NCBI GenBank assembly: GCA_016191875.1
Contig: JACPVG010000002.1
Location: forward strand, 50,988-114,987
Length of the DNA: 64,000 bases
From: Chloroflexota bacterium
Lineage (GTDB): Bacteria > Chloroflexota > Anaerolineae > Anaerolineales > UBA11579
Reading direction: 5' to 3'
Part shown: piece after piece, positions 10,043-18,559 of the stretch
How positions within the stretch are numbered: position 1 is the first letter of the stretch
Layout: the number at the start of each line of letters is the position of its first letter
Program-made: the position numbers and the translations under genes
Notes under the pieces: model-generated
What the model was told of the DNA's origin: nothing
The model's input: only the letters and a program-made list of their open reading frames with translations
Databases searched by the model: none

Positions 10043-11128
10043 ATGACCCGTACAACCCAACTGGCTGCCATTCTGGCGCTGGCGGCGCTGCTCAGCGCCT
10101 GCAACCTGCCCGGCAGCGGCGGGGCCACGCCCACCAAAAGCCCTGAGAACGTAATGACCGCCGCGGCCGAGACCGTGGCTGTTCAGCTCACCGCCGATGC
10201 CGCCAACCGGCCCACCAGCACGTCCACGCCGGAGCCTTCCGCCACGCCCAGCGCCAGCCCGACGGCCGGCACGCCCGCCAGCAGCGCCACCGCCCGCCCG
10301 CCGACCGGCGGGAACACGGGCGGCAACACCGGCTGCGACGCGGCCGCCTTCGTGGCCGACGTGACGGTGGATGATGGCACGAAGATGAACCCCGGTCAGG
10401 CTTTCACCAAGACCTGGCGATTGCGCAACGCCGGCACCTGTACCTGGAGCGCCTCGTACGAACTGGTCTTTGTGAGCGGCGACCGCATGGGCGGGCCCTC
10501 CAGCCAGAAACTGACCGCCAGCGTGGCCCCCGGCCAGGAGGTCGACATTTCCGTGAATCTGGTCGCCCCGAACACCCCGGCGAAGTACACCGGTAACTGG
10601 ATGCTGCGCAACGCCAGCGGCGTGAATTTCGGTGTGGAGGGCGGTTCAGCCTTCTGGGTCATCATCGAGGTGACCGGCGGCGGCACCGCCACCATCACCA
10701 ACACCCCCGGCGGCCCGACCGCCACCACCGGGCCGAGCGCCACATCCAGCCCCAGCCTGTACAGCAGCGCCAGCAGTCTGAGCGTGGGCGAGATCGCCCG
10801 CGCCGACCTGGACCTGGGCAACGTTTCGCCCACCGGCGGCGGCTACGATTTCGAGTTCAGCGTTTCGGGTTCCAACAAGAGCCTCAGTCCGATCAACGGC
10901 GCGACGTTCAGCGTGTGGGGCGCGACCGCTCCTACCCTGAACAACTGCGCCACGGCCACGCTGAGCGCCTCCGCCATTACGGTGAACAGCGGCCTGGTGG
11001 GGCAGTATCTCTGCTACCGCACCAACGATGGCCGCTACGGTTTCCTCAAGGTGCTCGACCTCACGCCGGCCGACGCCGGCAGCGTGCAAACGCTGGAGAT
11101 CTCCTACAGCACCTACGCCACGCCCTAA
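10043..11128 (+). CDS. Lipoprotein with NBR1-like Ig domain
   Basis: 361 residues from the ATG at 10043, preceded by GGAGG at 10028-10032; a TACAAT -10-like box lies at 9993-9998. A signal peptide ends in the lipobox LLSAC, so it should be a lipid-anchored surface protein. Then come a Thr/Pro/Ser/Ala-rich linker (about 30-95) and a domain at about 105-215 with TKTWRLRNAGTCTW and YTGNWMLRNASGVNFG, the pattern of the Ig-like domain first named from NBR1 and frequent in Chloroflexota surface proteins. The C-terminal region (about 240-361) is beta-rich and not recognised. It lies downstream of the kinase cluster, but co-regulation is not shown. Confidence 0.85.
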   Translation: MTRTTQLAAILALAALLSACNLPGSGGATPTKSPENVMTAAAETVAVQLTADAANRPTSTSTPEPSATPSASPTAGTPASSATARPPTGGNTGGNTGCDAAAFVADVTVDDGTKMNPGQAFTKTWRLRNAGTCTWSASYELVFVSGDRMGGPSSQKLTASVAPGQEVDISVNLVAPNTPAKYTGNWMLRNASGVNFGVEGGSAFWVIIEVTGGGTATITNTPGGPTATTGPSATSSPSLYSSASSLSVGEIARADLDLGNVSPTGGGYDFEFSVSGSNKSLSPINGATFSVWGATAPTLNNCATATLSASAITVNSGLVGQYLCYRTNDGRYGFLKVLDLTPADAGSVQTLEISYSTYATP

Positions 11129-11168
11129 GAACCTGTTTAAGAAGTCTTTGAAAGGGTAAGCAACACGG

Positions 11169-11196
11169 GTAGGGGCGACCTGCAGGTCGCCCCTAC
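11169..11196. repeat. Palindromic repeat, GTAGGGGCG family
   Basis: A perfect 28-bp palindrome with half-site GTAGGGGCGACCTG. It belongs to the same arm family as the elements at 11372, 12710, 12941, 41307, 43361 and, more distantly, 61209 and 55575. It sits 40 bp after the stop of the NBR1-Ig lipoprotein. Confidence 0.85.
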
Positions 11197-11299
11197 TACG
11201 CATCGATTTGCTGTGTCAATCGTTCCTGGAAATCCCGTTTTGAGCAAGCATCAACCCTTTTTAAACAGCTTCTAAGGACAACCGCAATTCAACCAGAGA

Positions 11300-11331
11300 C
11301 CCGCAGGGTGTTCCCTGCGGGTTTTTCGTTT
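11300..11331 (+). terminator. Intrinsic terminator
   Basis: CCCGCAGGG (11300-11308), loop TGTT, CCCTGCGGG (11313-11321), then TTTTTCGTTT. A perfect 9-bp stem with a U-rich tail reading on the plus strand, so it would end transcription from the lipoprotein and the upstream cluster. Confidence 0.85.
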
Positions 11332-11371
11332 CCTTGAATTTCGCGTTTGCCGACCCCCGCATTAGATCGTT

Positions 11372-11413
11372 TGTAGGGGCGCATGAGTTGCTTCGCAACT
11401 CCGCTGCGCCCCT
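11372..11413. repeat. Nested palindrome, GTAGGGGCG family
   Basis: Outer arms GTAGGGGCGCA and TGCGCCCCTGA enclose a second perfect hairpin, GAGTTGC (11385-11391), loop TTC, GCAACTC (11395-11401). It combines the long-arm family with the triloop-hairpin family. Confidence 0.75.
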
Positions 11414-11514
11414 GATGCCCGCAGGTCGTCACAAAGGTGGTCCACAAGTGTAGCGGGCAGAATTCATGGGTAGGGCGCGGTTGGGCCGACAACGCGCAGT
11501 CTGCCGCGGCGCGC

Positions 11515-11543
11515 TTGACAGCACGCGACCGCCACAGTACCCT
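11515..11543 (+). promoter_or_regulatory. Promoter of queG (leaderless)
   Basis: TTGACA at 11515-11520, a 17-nt spacer, TACCCT at 11538-11543, and the queG ATG only 6 nt later. The spacing implies a transcript starting at or next to the start codon. Confidence 0.7.
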
Positions 11544-11549
11544 ACCCAC

Positions 11550-12713
11550 ATGGCAGATTCTCTCGCCGGGCGCCTGAAGGCTGAGGCCCTGCGCCTGGGC
11601 TTTACCCTGGCAGGCATCACCACGCCCGACCCGCCCGCCTCCTACCCGCGCTTCCTGGCCTGGTTGGCTGCCGGCCGCCACGCAGAAATGGCCTACCTGG
11701 CAACCGAACGGGGCCGGGCGCGGCGCGCCGACCCGCGTGCCATCCTGCCCGAATGCCGCAGCATCCTGGTGCTGGCCGCGCCCTACGACCCGCCCTCCAG
11801 CGCCGGGCCCCCGGCCGCCGAACCCGCCGGGCGGGTGGCCGCCTACGCCTGGGGCGACGACTACCACGACACGCTGTTACCCCGCCTGAAGGCGCTGGTC
11901 GCCTTCCTGGAAGCCGAAACTGGCGCGCCCATCCCGCACCGTCTCTACACAGACACCGGCCCGCTGCTGGAACGCGACTTGGCCCGGCGCGCCGGCCTGG
12001 GCTGGATCGGCAAGAACAGCATGCTCATTCATCCAGAGCGCGGCTCGTGCTTCCTGCTGGCCGAAATCCTGCTGGGGTTGGACCTGCCGCCTGACTCTGC
12101 CATCGAGACCGACCACTGCGGCGCCTGCACCCGCTGTCTGGAGGCCTGCCCCACCGATTGCATCCTGCCCGACCGCACGCTGGACGCCGGCCGCTGCATT
12201 TCGTACCTGACCATCGAACTCAAAGGGTCGATCCCGCTCGATTTGCGCTCCCGGATGGGCGACTGGGTCTTCGGCTGCGACGTGTGCCAGCAGGTCTGCC
12301 CGTGGAACGAACGCTTCGCCCCGCCGCACGGCGACCCGGCCTTCGCGCCGCGCGCCGGCCTGCCCCGCCCGTCCCTGCCCGCCCAACTGGCCCTCTCCCC
12401 GGCCGAGTTCAGCCGCAAATTCAAAGGCAGCCCGGTCAAGCGCGCCAGACGGCGCGGCTACCTGCGCAACGCCGCCGTGGCGCTTGGCAACACCGGCGAC
12501 GCCCGCCACGTCCCGGCGCTGGCCGCCGCCCTGCGCGACCCCGAACCGCTGGTGCGCCAACATGCCGCCTGGGCGCTGGGCCGCATCGGCGGGGAGGCCG
12601 CCCGTGTCGCGCTGGAGGAGGTGTCAGAGGCTGAACCCGACATCTCTGTCAGAAACGAGATTCAGGTTGCTTTGAAGGCATCATCGTCGCAGGATTCTTC
12701 GAGCGACGTGTAG
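11550..12713 (+). CDS. queG: Epoxyqueuosine reductase QueG
   Basis: 387 residues from the ATG at 11550. QueG is the cobalamin- and 4Fe-4S-dependent enzyme that reduces epoxyqueuosine to queuosine in tRNA wobble positions. The sequence shows the cobalamin-domain segment GWIGKNSMLIHP, two ferredoxin-type cysteine groups (CGACTRCLEACPTDC and FGCDVCQQVCPWN), and a C-terminal HEAT-like repeat (HVPALAAALRDPEPLVRQHAAWALGRIGGEAA), as in the long form of the family. The last about 22 codons are low in complexity, and the stop TAG is part of a palindromic repeat; this terminal segment is duplicated 231 bp downstream. A leaderless-type promoter precedes the gene. No other queuosine gene is in the window. 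Confidence 0.95.
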   Translation: MADSLAGRLKAEALRLGFTLAGITTPDPPASYPRFLAWLAAGRHAEMAYLATERGRARRADPRAILPECRSILVLAAPYDPPSSAGPPAAEPAGRVAAYAWGDDYHDTLLPRLKALVAFLEAETGAPIPHRLYTDTGPLLERDLARRAGLGWIGKNSMLIHPERGSCFLLAEILLGLDLPPDSAIETDHCGACTRCLEACPTDCILPDRTLDAGRCISYLTIELKGSIPLDLRSRMGDWVFGCDVCQQVCPWNERFAPPHGDPAFAPRAGLPRPSLPAQLALSPAEFSRKFKGSPVKRARRRGYLRNAAVALGNTGDARHVPALAAALRDPEPLVRQHAAWALGRIGGEAARVALEEVSEAEPDISVRNEIQVALKASSSQDSSSDV

Positions 12714-12737
12714 GGGCGTAGCATGCTACGCCCCTAC
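12710..12737. repeat. Perfect 28-bp palindrome providing the queG stop codon
   Basis: GTAGGGGCGTAGCA (12710-12723) is followed by its exact reverse complement (12724-12737). The queG stop TAG is bases 2-4 of the palindrome. As RNA it would form a strong hairpin at the 3' end of the message. Confidence 0.9.
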
Positions 12738-12940
12738 CTCTCATTCAATCCGGTCGCGCTTGGCGAGGTTGTGCCGCGCGTGGACACATCAGGAAGTATC
12801 TGTGTTCATTTGTATCCATCGGCTGGCATTACCCGCCGGCGGCCGGGACGAGATAACGCCATTTTGACAGAGCCAACTGTCAGAAACGAGATTCAGGTTG
12901 CTTTGAAGGCATCATCGTCGCAGGATTCTTCGAGCGACGT

Positions 12941-12968
12941 GTAGGGGCGTAGCATGCTACGCCCCTAC
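12941..12968. repeat. Second copy of the 28-bp palindrome
   Basis: Identical to the element at 12710-12737 and part of the 231-bp tandem duplication. Confidence 0.9.
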
Positions 12969-13028
12969 CTCTCATTCAATCCGGTCGCGCGTGGCGAGGT
13001 TATGTCGCGCGTGGACACATCAGGAAGT

Positions 13029-13050
13029 ATCTGTGTTCATCTGTGGTTAA
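13029..13050. repeat. Word repeat ATCTGTGTTCATCTGTGGTT
   Basis: The same string occurs at 21829-21850, and a partial version at about 12799-12812. It is made of near-repeated decamers (TCTGTGTTCA, TCTGTGGTTA). Confidence 0.7.
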
Positions 13051-13075
13051 TTCCCCTGGATTCGCCATCCAATCT

Positions 13076-14242
13076 TTACTCCCCGGCCTTATCCCCCAGC
13101 GCCAGCACCACCATCTGCTGGTTGAGGAACTGCGGGCGGCCGCCGTTGGGCTTGGCGAACTGCCCCAGCGTATACCCCCCCACCACCGGCACATCCGGCC
13201 CCAGCGCAGCGCGCACCGCCGCCAGGTCCGCGCCCGGGCGGCCCTTGAACAGCATCTCCCAGGCCACGTCCGCCAATACCAGCGCCAGGCGTGGTGCCGC
13301 GCCGCCCAGCGCCCCCACCGCCGTGCGCGCGGCTTCCCCGGCCGCCTCGATGCAACGCTCCAGGCTGCCCACCAGCAGGTGGCCGATGGCGCTTTCCGGC
13401 ACGCTGGCGTTCATCCGCAGGCTGCCATCCGGCTCCACCTGCAAGGGAGTACGCACCAGCAGGTCGGCGCCCTCCTCGCCTTCCAGGCCCAGCGGGTAGA
13501 GCCGCACCAGGGCGCTCAACGGCGGGAACGACCACTCGCGCGCCGGCCGCCCGAACAATGTCGAATAGGCCTCGCTGGCCGGTCTGCCGTCCAGCATGCG
13601 CACCCACGCCCCGCGCGCCCCGGTGACCTTGAAATAAGCGCCCACCGGCTGCCAGCCGTGCGCCACCCCCACCCCGGCCGTCAGCCCGCCCGAAAGGTGC
13701 AGGGCCGCCACGCCGGTATAGCCCGCCTGCGTCCCGCCGATCTGGAAGGTGCGCCCGCGGCGCACGTCGCCGCCCGCCAGCGCCCCCGCCAGCGCATAAA
13801 CGCCCGGCGGCAGGGCCGCGCTGGCGCCTTCGCCGTCGCTGCTCAGGCCGTCGCCCGCCAGCAGCAGCGCGCCTTCGCTGTTGGCGCCCAGCCCCAGCAT
13901 CAGGCTCACCTGTTCCACCGCCTGGCGGCTGTGCTCGCCGAAGCCGCCCACCCAACCGGCCGTGGCCTCCACGCCTTCGCCCGCCAGCAGGGCCACCGCC
14001 ACCGCCCGGCGCTGCACGCCCAGCGGGCCGAACTCTCCGGCGGTGCTCATCCCGAACAGGGGCGTGTTGGCGAGGTGCGTGCCCAGGCCAAGCATCACCT
14101 GCTGCACGTCGTATTCGTGGCTGGCGAACACCAGGCCCGCCGCCGGCTGGCCTCCCAGGCCGGTCAGGGCCGCGTAGGCCGCCTGGGCCGCGGCTGCGCG
14201 GCCGTCCAGGTCGGAGGCCTGGCCCACACCGGCCTGTACCAT
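13076..14242 (-). CDS. FIST-domain sensory protein
   Basis: 388 residues with FIST N and FIST C features: GMSTAGEFGPLG (about 88-99), the Gly-rich GDVRRGRTFQIGGTQAG, LYPLGLEG, and the terminal VPVVGGYTLGQFAKPNGG. FIST domains are predicted small-ligand sensors found beside or within two-component systems. Its ATG is 1 nt after the stop of the upstream histidine kinase on the same strand, so the two are almost certainly translationally coupled and the FIST protein probably feeds that kinase. No membrane segment or signal peptide is seen, so it should be cytoplasmic. The ligand is unknown. Confidence 0.88.
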   Translation of the reverse strand: MVQAGVGQASDLDGRAAAAQAAYAALTGLGGQPAAGLVFASHEYDVQQVMLGLGTHLANTPLFGMSTAGEFGPLGVQRRAVAVALLAGEGVEATAGWVGGFGEHSRQAVEQVSLMLGLGANSEGALLLAGDGLSSDGEGASAALPPGVYALAGALAGGDVRRGRTFQIGGTQAGYTGVAALHLSGGLTAGVGVAHGWQPVGAYFKVTGARGAWVRMLDGRPASEAYSTLFGRPAREWSFPPLSALVRLYPLGLEGEEGADLLVRTPLQVEPDGSLRMNASVPESAIGHLLVGSLERCIEAAGEAARTAVGALGGAAPRLALVLADVAWEMLFKGRPGADLAAVRAALGPDVPVVGGYTLGQFAKPNGGRPQFLNQQMVVLALGDKAGE

Positions 14243-14243
14243 T

Positions 14244-17200
14244 TCAAACGCCCTTTACCAGTTCGGGGTCGGCCACCGGCACGGTGAACTGGAAGGTGGT
14301 GCCTTTGCCCGGCTGGCTCTCGAACCAGATGCGGCCGCCCTGCATCTCCGCCAGGTTGCGGGCGATGTTGAGGCCCAGGCCGGTGCCGGGGGCGGTATCC
14401 TTGCCCTCTTCGGTGCGGAAATACTGGGTGAAGATGTACTTCTGGTCCTCTTCTTTGATGCCGATGCCGGTATCCTGCACGGCCACGTGCACCACTTCGT
14501 CGGCCCCCTGCGGGTCCCACTCGTTGCGCGCCCGCCGCGCCCGGATGGTCACCTTGCCTTCCGGCGGGGTGTATTTGTTGGCGTTGCTGGTGAGGTTGGT
14601 GAGCACCTGGACGAGGCGGTTGCGGTCGCCCCAGATGGGCGGCAGGCCGTCCGGCAGGTCGAGCGTCAATTCCTGGCTCTTCTCGTCGAACATGGCGCGG
14701 GTGGAACGCACGACCTCTTCGACCACTTCGGCGAGGTCCACCGGCGCAAACTCCAGGTGCAGGCGGCCGGCCTCGATGCGGCTGACGTCCGCCAGGTCGG
14801 AGACCAGCGTCGCCATGCGGCTGACGTTGGAGCGGATGGTGGCAATGAATTCGCCCTGGGCGTCGGTCACCGGCCCGACCGCCCCGGCCGCCAGCAGGTC
14901 GGCGTAGCCGCGAATCGAGGTCATCGGCGTCTTGAGTTCGTGCGACACGAACGAGACGAAATCGCTCTTGGCCAGGTTGGCGCGCTGCACCTCGGCGTAC
15001 AGTTGCGCGTTGGCGATGGCGATGGCGGCATGGTCGGCCAGGCGGATCAGGAACGCCTGGGCCTCGTCGTCGAATCCCTCGCGTTCCACGCTTTCCAGCA
15101 GCAGCAGCCCGATGACGTCCGTCTCGCGCCGGATGGGGATGACGATCTGCCCCTGCGCCCCGGCCAGCAGGGTATCCCGCAGGCCCAGGCGGGCGGCATC
15201 CGGCAGTTGCACCCGGCCGGTGCGCACGGCCTCGGCCAGGGCGGGCATCTCCAGCGGCAGCAGGCCGGTCTCGCGGTAGGGTTCCAGTTCGGTGGCGTAG
15301 CCCTCGGAGGCCACCAGCCGCAGCCCGGCTTCGCCCAGCACGCCCACCAGCCCGGCCACCGCCGCGCTCTGGCGGATGGCCCATTCCAGCGTGATGCGCA
15401 TGGCGCGCGACACATCCAGGCTGGTGTTGAGTTCGCGGTCGATGCGCTGCATCACCGAGAGTTCCTCCACGCGCGTGGCCAGCTGCTGGTCGGTGAGGGT
15501 GTACAGGCGGGCGTTCTCCAGGGCGATGGCCGCCTGGCCGGTGAAGGCCGTCAGCAGTTCCAGGTCGTCCTGGCTGAAGGGCATGCCGTCCTTCTTGTTG
15601 ATGACCTCGATGACGCCCAGCACGCGGTCTTTGACCATCATCGGCACGCCCAGGATGCCGCGCGTGATGAAGCCCGTCTCCTGGTCTTTGCCGGATTCCC
15701 AATCCTGGCTCTGCTTGACGTTGTTGACGATGAATGGCTGGCGGGTGTTGACCGCCTTGCCCACCAGGCCGCTGCCGGAGGCCATGCGCGTGCCGCGCAG
15801 TTCGTCGGCCGCCGAACCCACCACCACGTCGAAGACCAGTTCGCCGGTCTCTTCGTCCAGCGTCAGCAGGCTGCCGGCCTCGCAGTTGAGGATCTCGACC
15901 GCGCTGCGCAGGATGTTGTCCAGCAGCGGGGCGACCTCCAGGTTGGAGGACAGGCTCTGGGCCACTTCGTTGAGTTTCGCCAACTGGCGGGTGCGCTTCT
16001 GCGATTCTTCCAGCAGGCGCGCCTTGACGATGGCCCCGGCGGCCTGGTCGGAGATGGCCTGCAGGATGCCGCGCTGGTCGTCGGTGTAGCGCACGGCCGG
16101 GTCGCGGCTGCTGACGCTCACCACGCCGATGGTCTCGGCCCCGGCGTTGAGCGGCACGCCCATCCAGGCGAAGATGCCTTCCTTGGCGGGCAGCACCCGC
16201 TGGGCGCGGCAGGCGCGCTCGTAGTCGTCCACAGTGATGTGGCGGCCGCTTTCCAGCACCAGCCGCGCCAGGCCGCGCCCGGGCGGGATCAGGCGGCTTT
16301 CCTGTTCGGCGCTGCGGTCGTCGTTCTCGACGTAGAAAGCATGCCGCAGGCCGCCGGTCGGCACGTCGTAAAGGGTGATGGAAAAATCGTCCAGCGGGAT
16401 GACCTGCCGCGCCTGGGCGTAGATCAGTTCGAGGATGTCGTCGAAATCCAGGGTGACGTTGACGCCCTGGGCGACGCGGGTGAGCACGTTCATTTCAAGC
16501 ACGCGGCGGTCCTTGTCCGCCAGCACCTGGGCGCGTTCCAGCGCCAGGCCGGCCTCCTCGCCCAGGGCGCTCAAATAAGAAACGTCCGGCCCGGCGTAGG
16601 CCTGGCCGCCCAGGCGCGGCCCCAGCGCCAGCCAGCCGCCCAGGCGCTGCTGGCCGGGCAGGGCGATGAACAACTGGGCGCCCAAAAGCGCCAGGCGGGC
16701 TTTCTCCGGGTTCAGGTCCTGCGGCAGGGCCTCGCCCTGGCCGATGAAAAAGGCGGACTGCTGGGCGGCCAGCCGCTGGACGAGCGGGCTGGTTTGCCCG
16801 AAGCGGATATCTGTGGTGGCTCGGTGCGAGCCGTCGGCCGCGGCCTCATACAGGTCGGTGGCCGGGTTATAGACGAAGACGTGCAGGCGGGCGGGCTGGA
16901 GGTCGGTCTCGGTTCGCTGGCGCAGGCGGGCGACGATCTCGTTCAGTTCCACCGCCCGCGCCAGGTCTTCCTCGAAGCCCTCCACCTGGGCCTGCTGGGA
17001 GGCGTCCGTCCGGAAGAACAGGGCGTTGATGCGGCGTTCCAGCCCGGTGCGCAGCGGGTTGAAGAACAGCGCCAGCAGGAAGACCAGCGCGCCCAGCAGG
17101 GCGGGGTTCTGTGGGTTGAAGGTCCCGCCCAGGATGAACGACGCGCCGCTCACCAGCAGGGCGTAGCCCACGCCTGCCGCGATGGTGAGCAGGGCATACA

Positions 17201-18287
17201 CCAGCGCCCGGCGGATGACGTAATCGGTATTGGAGAGGCGGAAACGCAGGATGGCGAAGGCCAGCCCGCCGGGGAAGAGCGCCCCCGGCAGCAGGACGAC
17301 CGGCAGGGGGAAGGCGGCCAGCGCCTCCAGCCCGGCCGCCCGCCCGGCGGCCCACACCCCCAGTGGGACGAAGCCCAGCCCGGCCGCCCACAGCGCCACC
17401 CGCGTCTGCTGCTGGTCGATGGGCGACGGCGAGCGGAAGCGCGCCCACAGCAGGGCAGCCAGCAGGAAGGCCGCGCCGGAGGCGCCGAAACCGAGCAGCA
17501 GGTCCAGCGCCGGGCGAAAGGCGAACGACGCCCCCAGGGCGAGGATGGCGTTGAAGGCCAGGCCGACTCCAACCGGGTAGCCCAGCCAGGCCAATGCCGG
17601 GCGGCGCTCGATGAGGCCACGCGGGCGCGGGAAGATGAACGCCAGTTGGAAGAACGCCCCGCCCAGCACCCCGAAGGCGGCCAGCCACAGCGCCGCCAGC
17701 CGCTGGGTGGAGTAGAAATCGAACAGGCCGCCCAGGACGAGCGCCAGCGCCGCCGCGAACACCGAGAAGGCCCGCCCGGCCCGGTCGGCGCGGCGCAGGC
17801 TGAGCACCCACAGGCTGAGGAGCAGGAAGATGACCGCCAGGCCGTAGGGTAAATAGAAATAAGCGGCCCGGTCGAGGGATGGCAGGCTTTGCAGGCGGGC
17901 GGTCACGGTCAGGCTGCCGCCATCCGGCAGGCGCAGGTCGAGGGTCGCCAGTTCGCCGGGGATGCGTCCGGCCAGCCCGGCGGCCACATCCGCGGCCGAA
18001 GCCACCGGCCGGCCCTCCAGCGCGGTCAGTTGCGCCCCGGCCGGGGCGGCCGGCGAGGGCGCGCGCCAGGCCCCGGCCCGCACGGGGCCGAGGGCGGAGA
18101 CGGTCAGGCCGGGTTCCAGCAGCAGGCCGGGGAAGGGCCGCGCCAGCCAGGCGGAGGCCAAAAACGGCGCAGCCGCCAATGCCGCCAATGCCACCAGCTG
18201 GAAAGCCAGGGCGCTGAGCGGCAGCAGGCGGGCGCGCCACGCTCCGGCAGCCGGCAGGGCGGGCGCGGCGGTTTTCACATCATCCAT
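14244..18287 (-). CDS. Membrane sensor histidine kinase with multi-TM N-terminus and GAF domains
   Basis: 1347 residues. One membrane segment (about 22-45) is followed by an outer PDZ-like segment (about 85-130, AQLTALEGRPVASAADV), then about eight closely spaced membrane helices (145-415), four GAF-like units (about 440-570, 590-760, 780-945, 960-1095), a HisKA with phospho-acceptor H1116 in FVSHELKTPMTSIRGYADL, and an HATPase (about 1225-1335) with DTGIGIKEED and GTGLGLNIARNL. GAF 3 (VINKKDGMPFSQDDLELL) is the most typical. A TACAAT -10 box ends 7 nt before the ATG, and TTGCAG lies 17 nt further up. The FIST gene follows after 1 nt. No receiver gene is adjacent, so the phospho-target is unknown. 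Confidence 0.95.
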   Translation of the reverse strand: MDDVKTAAPALPAAGAWRARLLPLSALAFQLVALAALAAAPFLASAWLARPFPGLLLEPGLTVSALGPVRAGAWRAPSPAAPAGAQLTALEGRPVASAADVAAGLAGRIPGELATLDLRLPDGGSLTVTARLQSLPSLDRAAYFYLPYGLAVIFLLLSLWVLSLRRADRAGRAFSVFAAALALVLGGLFDFYSTQRLAALWLAAFGVLGGAFFQLAFIFPRPRGLIERRPALAWLGYPVGVGLAFNAILALGASFAFRPALDLLLGFGASGAAFLLAALLWARFRSPSPIDQQQTRVALWAAGLGFVPLGVWAAGRAAGLEALAAFPLPVVLLPGALFPGGLAFAILRFRLSNTDYVIRRALVYALLTIAAGVGYALLVSGASFILGGTFNPQNPALLGALVFLLALFFNPLRTGLERRINALFFRTDASQQAQVEGFEEDLARAVELNEIVARLRQRTETDLQPARLHVFVYNPATDLYEAAADGSHRATTDIRFGQTSPLVQRLAAQQSAFFIGQGEALPQDLNPEKARLALLGAQLFIALPGQQRLGGWLALGPRLGGQAYAGPDVSYLSALGEEAGLALERAQVLADKDRRVLEMNVLTRVAQGVNVTLDFDDILELIYAQARQVIPLDDFSITLYDVPTGGLRHAFYVENDDRSAEQESRLIPPGRGLARLVLESGRHITVDDYERACRAQRVLPAKEGIFAWMGVPLNAGAETIGVVSVSSRDPAVRYTDDQRGILQAISDQAAGAIVKARLLEESQKRTRQLAKLNEVAQSLSSNLEVAPLLDNILRSAVEILNCEAGSLLTLDEETGELVFDVVVGSAADELRGTRMASGSGLVGKAVNTRQPFIVNNVKQSQDWESGKDQETGFITRGILGVPMMVKDRVLGVIEVINKKDGMPFSQDDLELLTAFTGQAAIALENARLYTLTDQQLATRVEELSVMQRIDRELNTSLDVSRAMRITLEWAIRQSAAVAGLVGVLGEAGLRLVASEGYATELEPYRETGLLPLEMPALAEAVRTGRVQLPDAARLGLRDTLLAGAQGQIVIPIRRETDVIGLLLLESVEREGFDDEAQAFLIRLADHAAIAIANAQLYAEVQRANLAKSDFVSFVSHELKTPMTSIRGYADLLAAGAVGPVTDAQGEFIATIRSNVSRMATLVSDLADVSRIEAGRLHLEFAPVDLAEVVEEVVRSTRAMFDEKSQELTLDLPDGLPPIWGDRNRLVQVLTNLTSNANKYTPPEGKVTIRARRARNEWDPQGADEVVHVAVQDTGIGIKEEDQKYIFTQYFRTEEGKDTAPGTGLGLNIARNLAEMQGGRIWFESQPGKGTTFQFTVPVADPELVKGV

Positions 18288-18294
18288 TGATTAG

Positions 18295-18323
18295 ATTGTA
18301 AATGAGGGGTGTCCGGCCTGCAA
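18295..18323 (-). promoter_or_regulatory. Promoter of the multi-TM kinase (short or no leader)
   Basis: On the minus strand: TTGCAG (18323-18318), 17 nt, TACAAT (18300-18295), then the ATG after 7 nt. There is no ribosome site, so a leaderless message is likely. Confidence 0.6.
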
Positions 18324-18559
18324 GCCAAAGCCATGACAGTTGGATGGCAGGGAACAGCAGGAAGCCGAGGGCAGATAGCAGGAAGCGGCGGGTTGGCAGG
18401 AGGTTGCCCTGCCACAACCTGCTCTGTAAAAGCCGTGTAAATCTTTTTAAACGGGATTTTACTGGGGCGTCTACTGAGATGCGGGCGTCGGCTTCATCAG
18501 AGCCAAGAGATCTTCGAAACAGGAATTCTGGAGCACGATTGTAATTTGCAGTAGAGGCT

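Larger units (their letters stand above)
11129..11549. other. Gene-free interval rich in palindromes
   Basis: No gene is seen. From left to right: an imperfect inverted repeat whose arms carry CTGTTTAA near 11135 and TTAAACAG near 11262, enclosing a perfect 28-bp palindrome (11169-11196); an intrinsic terminator (11300-11327); a nested palindrome (11372-11413); and the queG promoter (11515-11543). The outer imperfect arms around a palindrome look like a small non-autonomous element, but no target duplication was found. Confidence 0.55.
12646..13040 (+). repeat. Tandem duplication of the queG 3' end
   Basis: The segment 12646-12809 recurs at 12877-13040 (period 231 bp) with three visible substitutions, at the equivalents of 12759, 12771 and 12774. 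The first copy contains the last about 22 codons of queG, its stop and the palindrome; the second repeats all of these outside the gene. The 67 bp between the copies are unique. Confidence 0.9.
12714..13075. other. Repeat-filled interval between queG and the FIST gene
   Basis: No gene. It holds the two copies of the queG 3'-end duplication, two palindromes and two occurrences of the word repeat ATCTGTGTTCAT (about 12799 and 13029). Small open frames here are only translations of the duplicated tail. The interval separates convergent transcription units. Confidence 0.7.

Noticed and set aside
12723..12944. A 73-codon frame after queG ending with the same residues as QueG
   Set aside because: Its end is the duplicated queG tail and its start is inside the palindrome; it has no independent signal for translation.
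14487..17852. A 1121-codon plus-strand frame opposite the multi-TM kinase
   Set aside because: Antisense shadow; composition biased to Gln, Gly, Arg and His, no motifs, while the minus strand has clear HisKA, GAF and HATPase domains.
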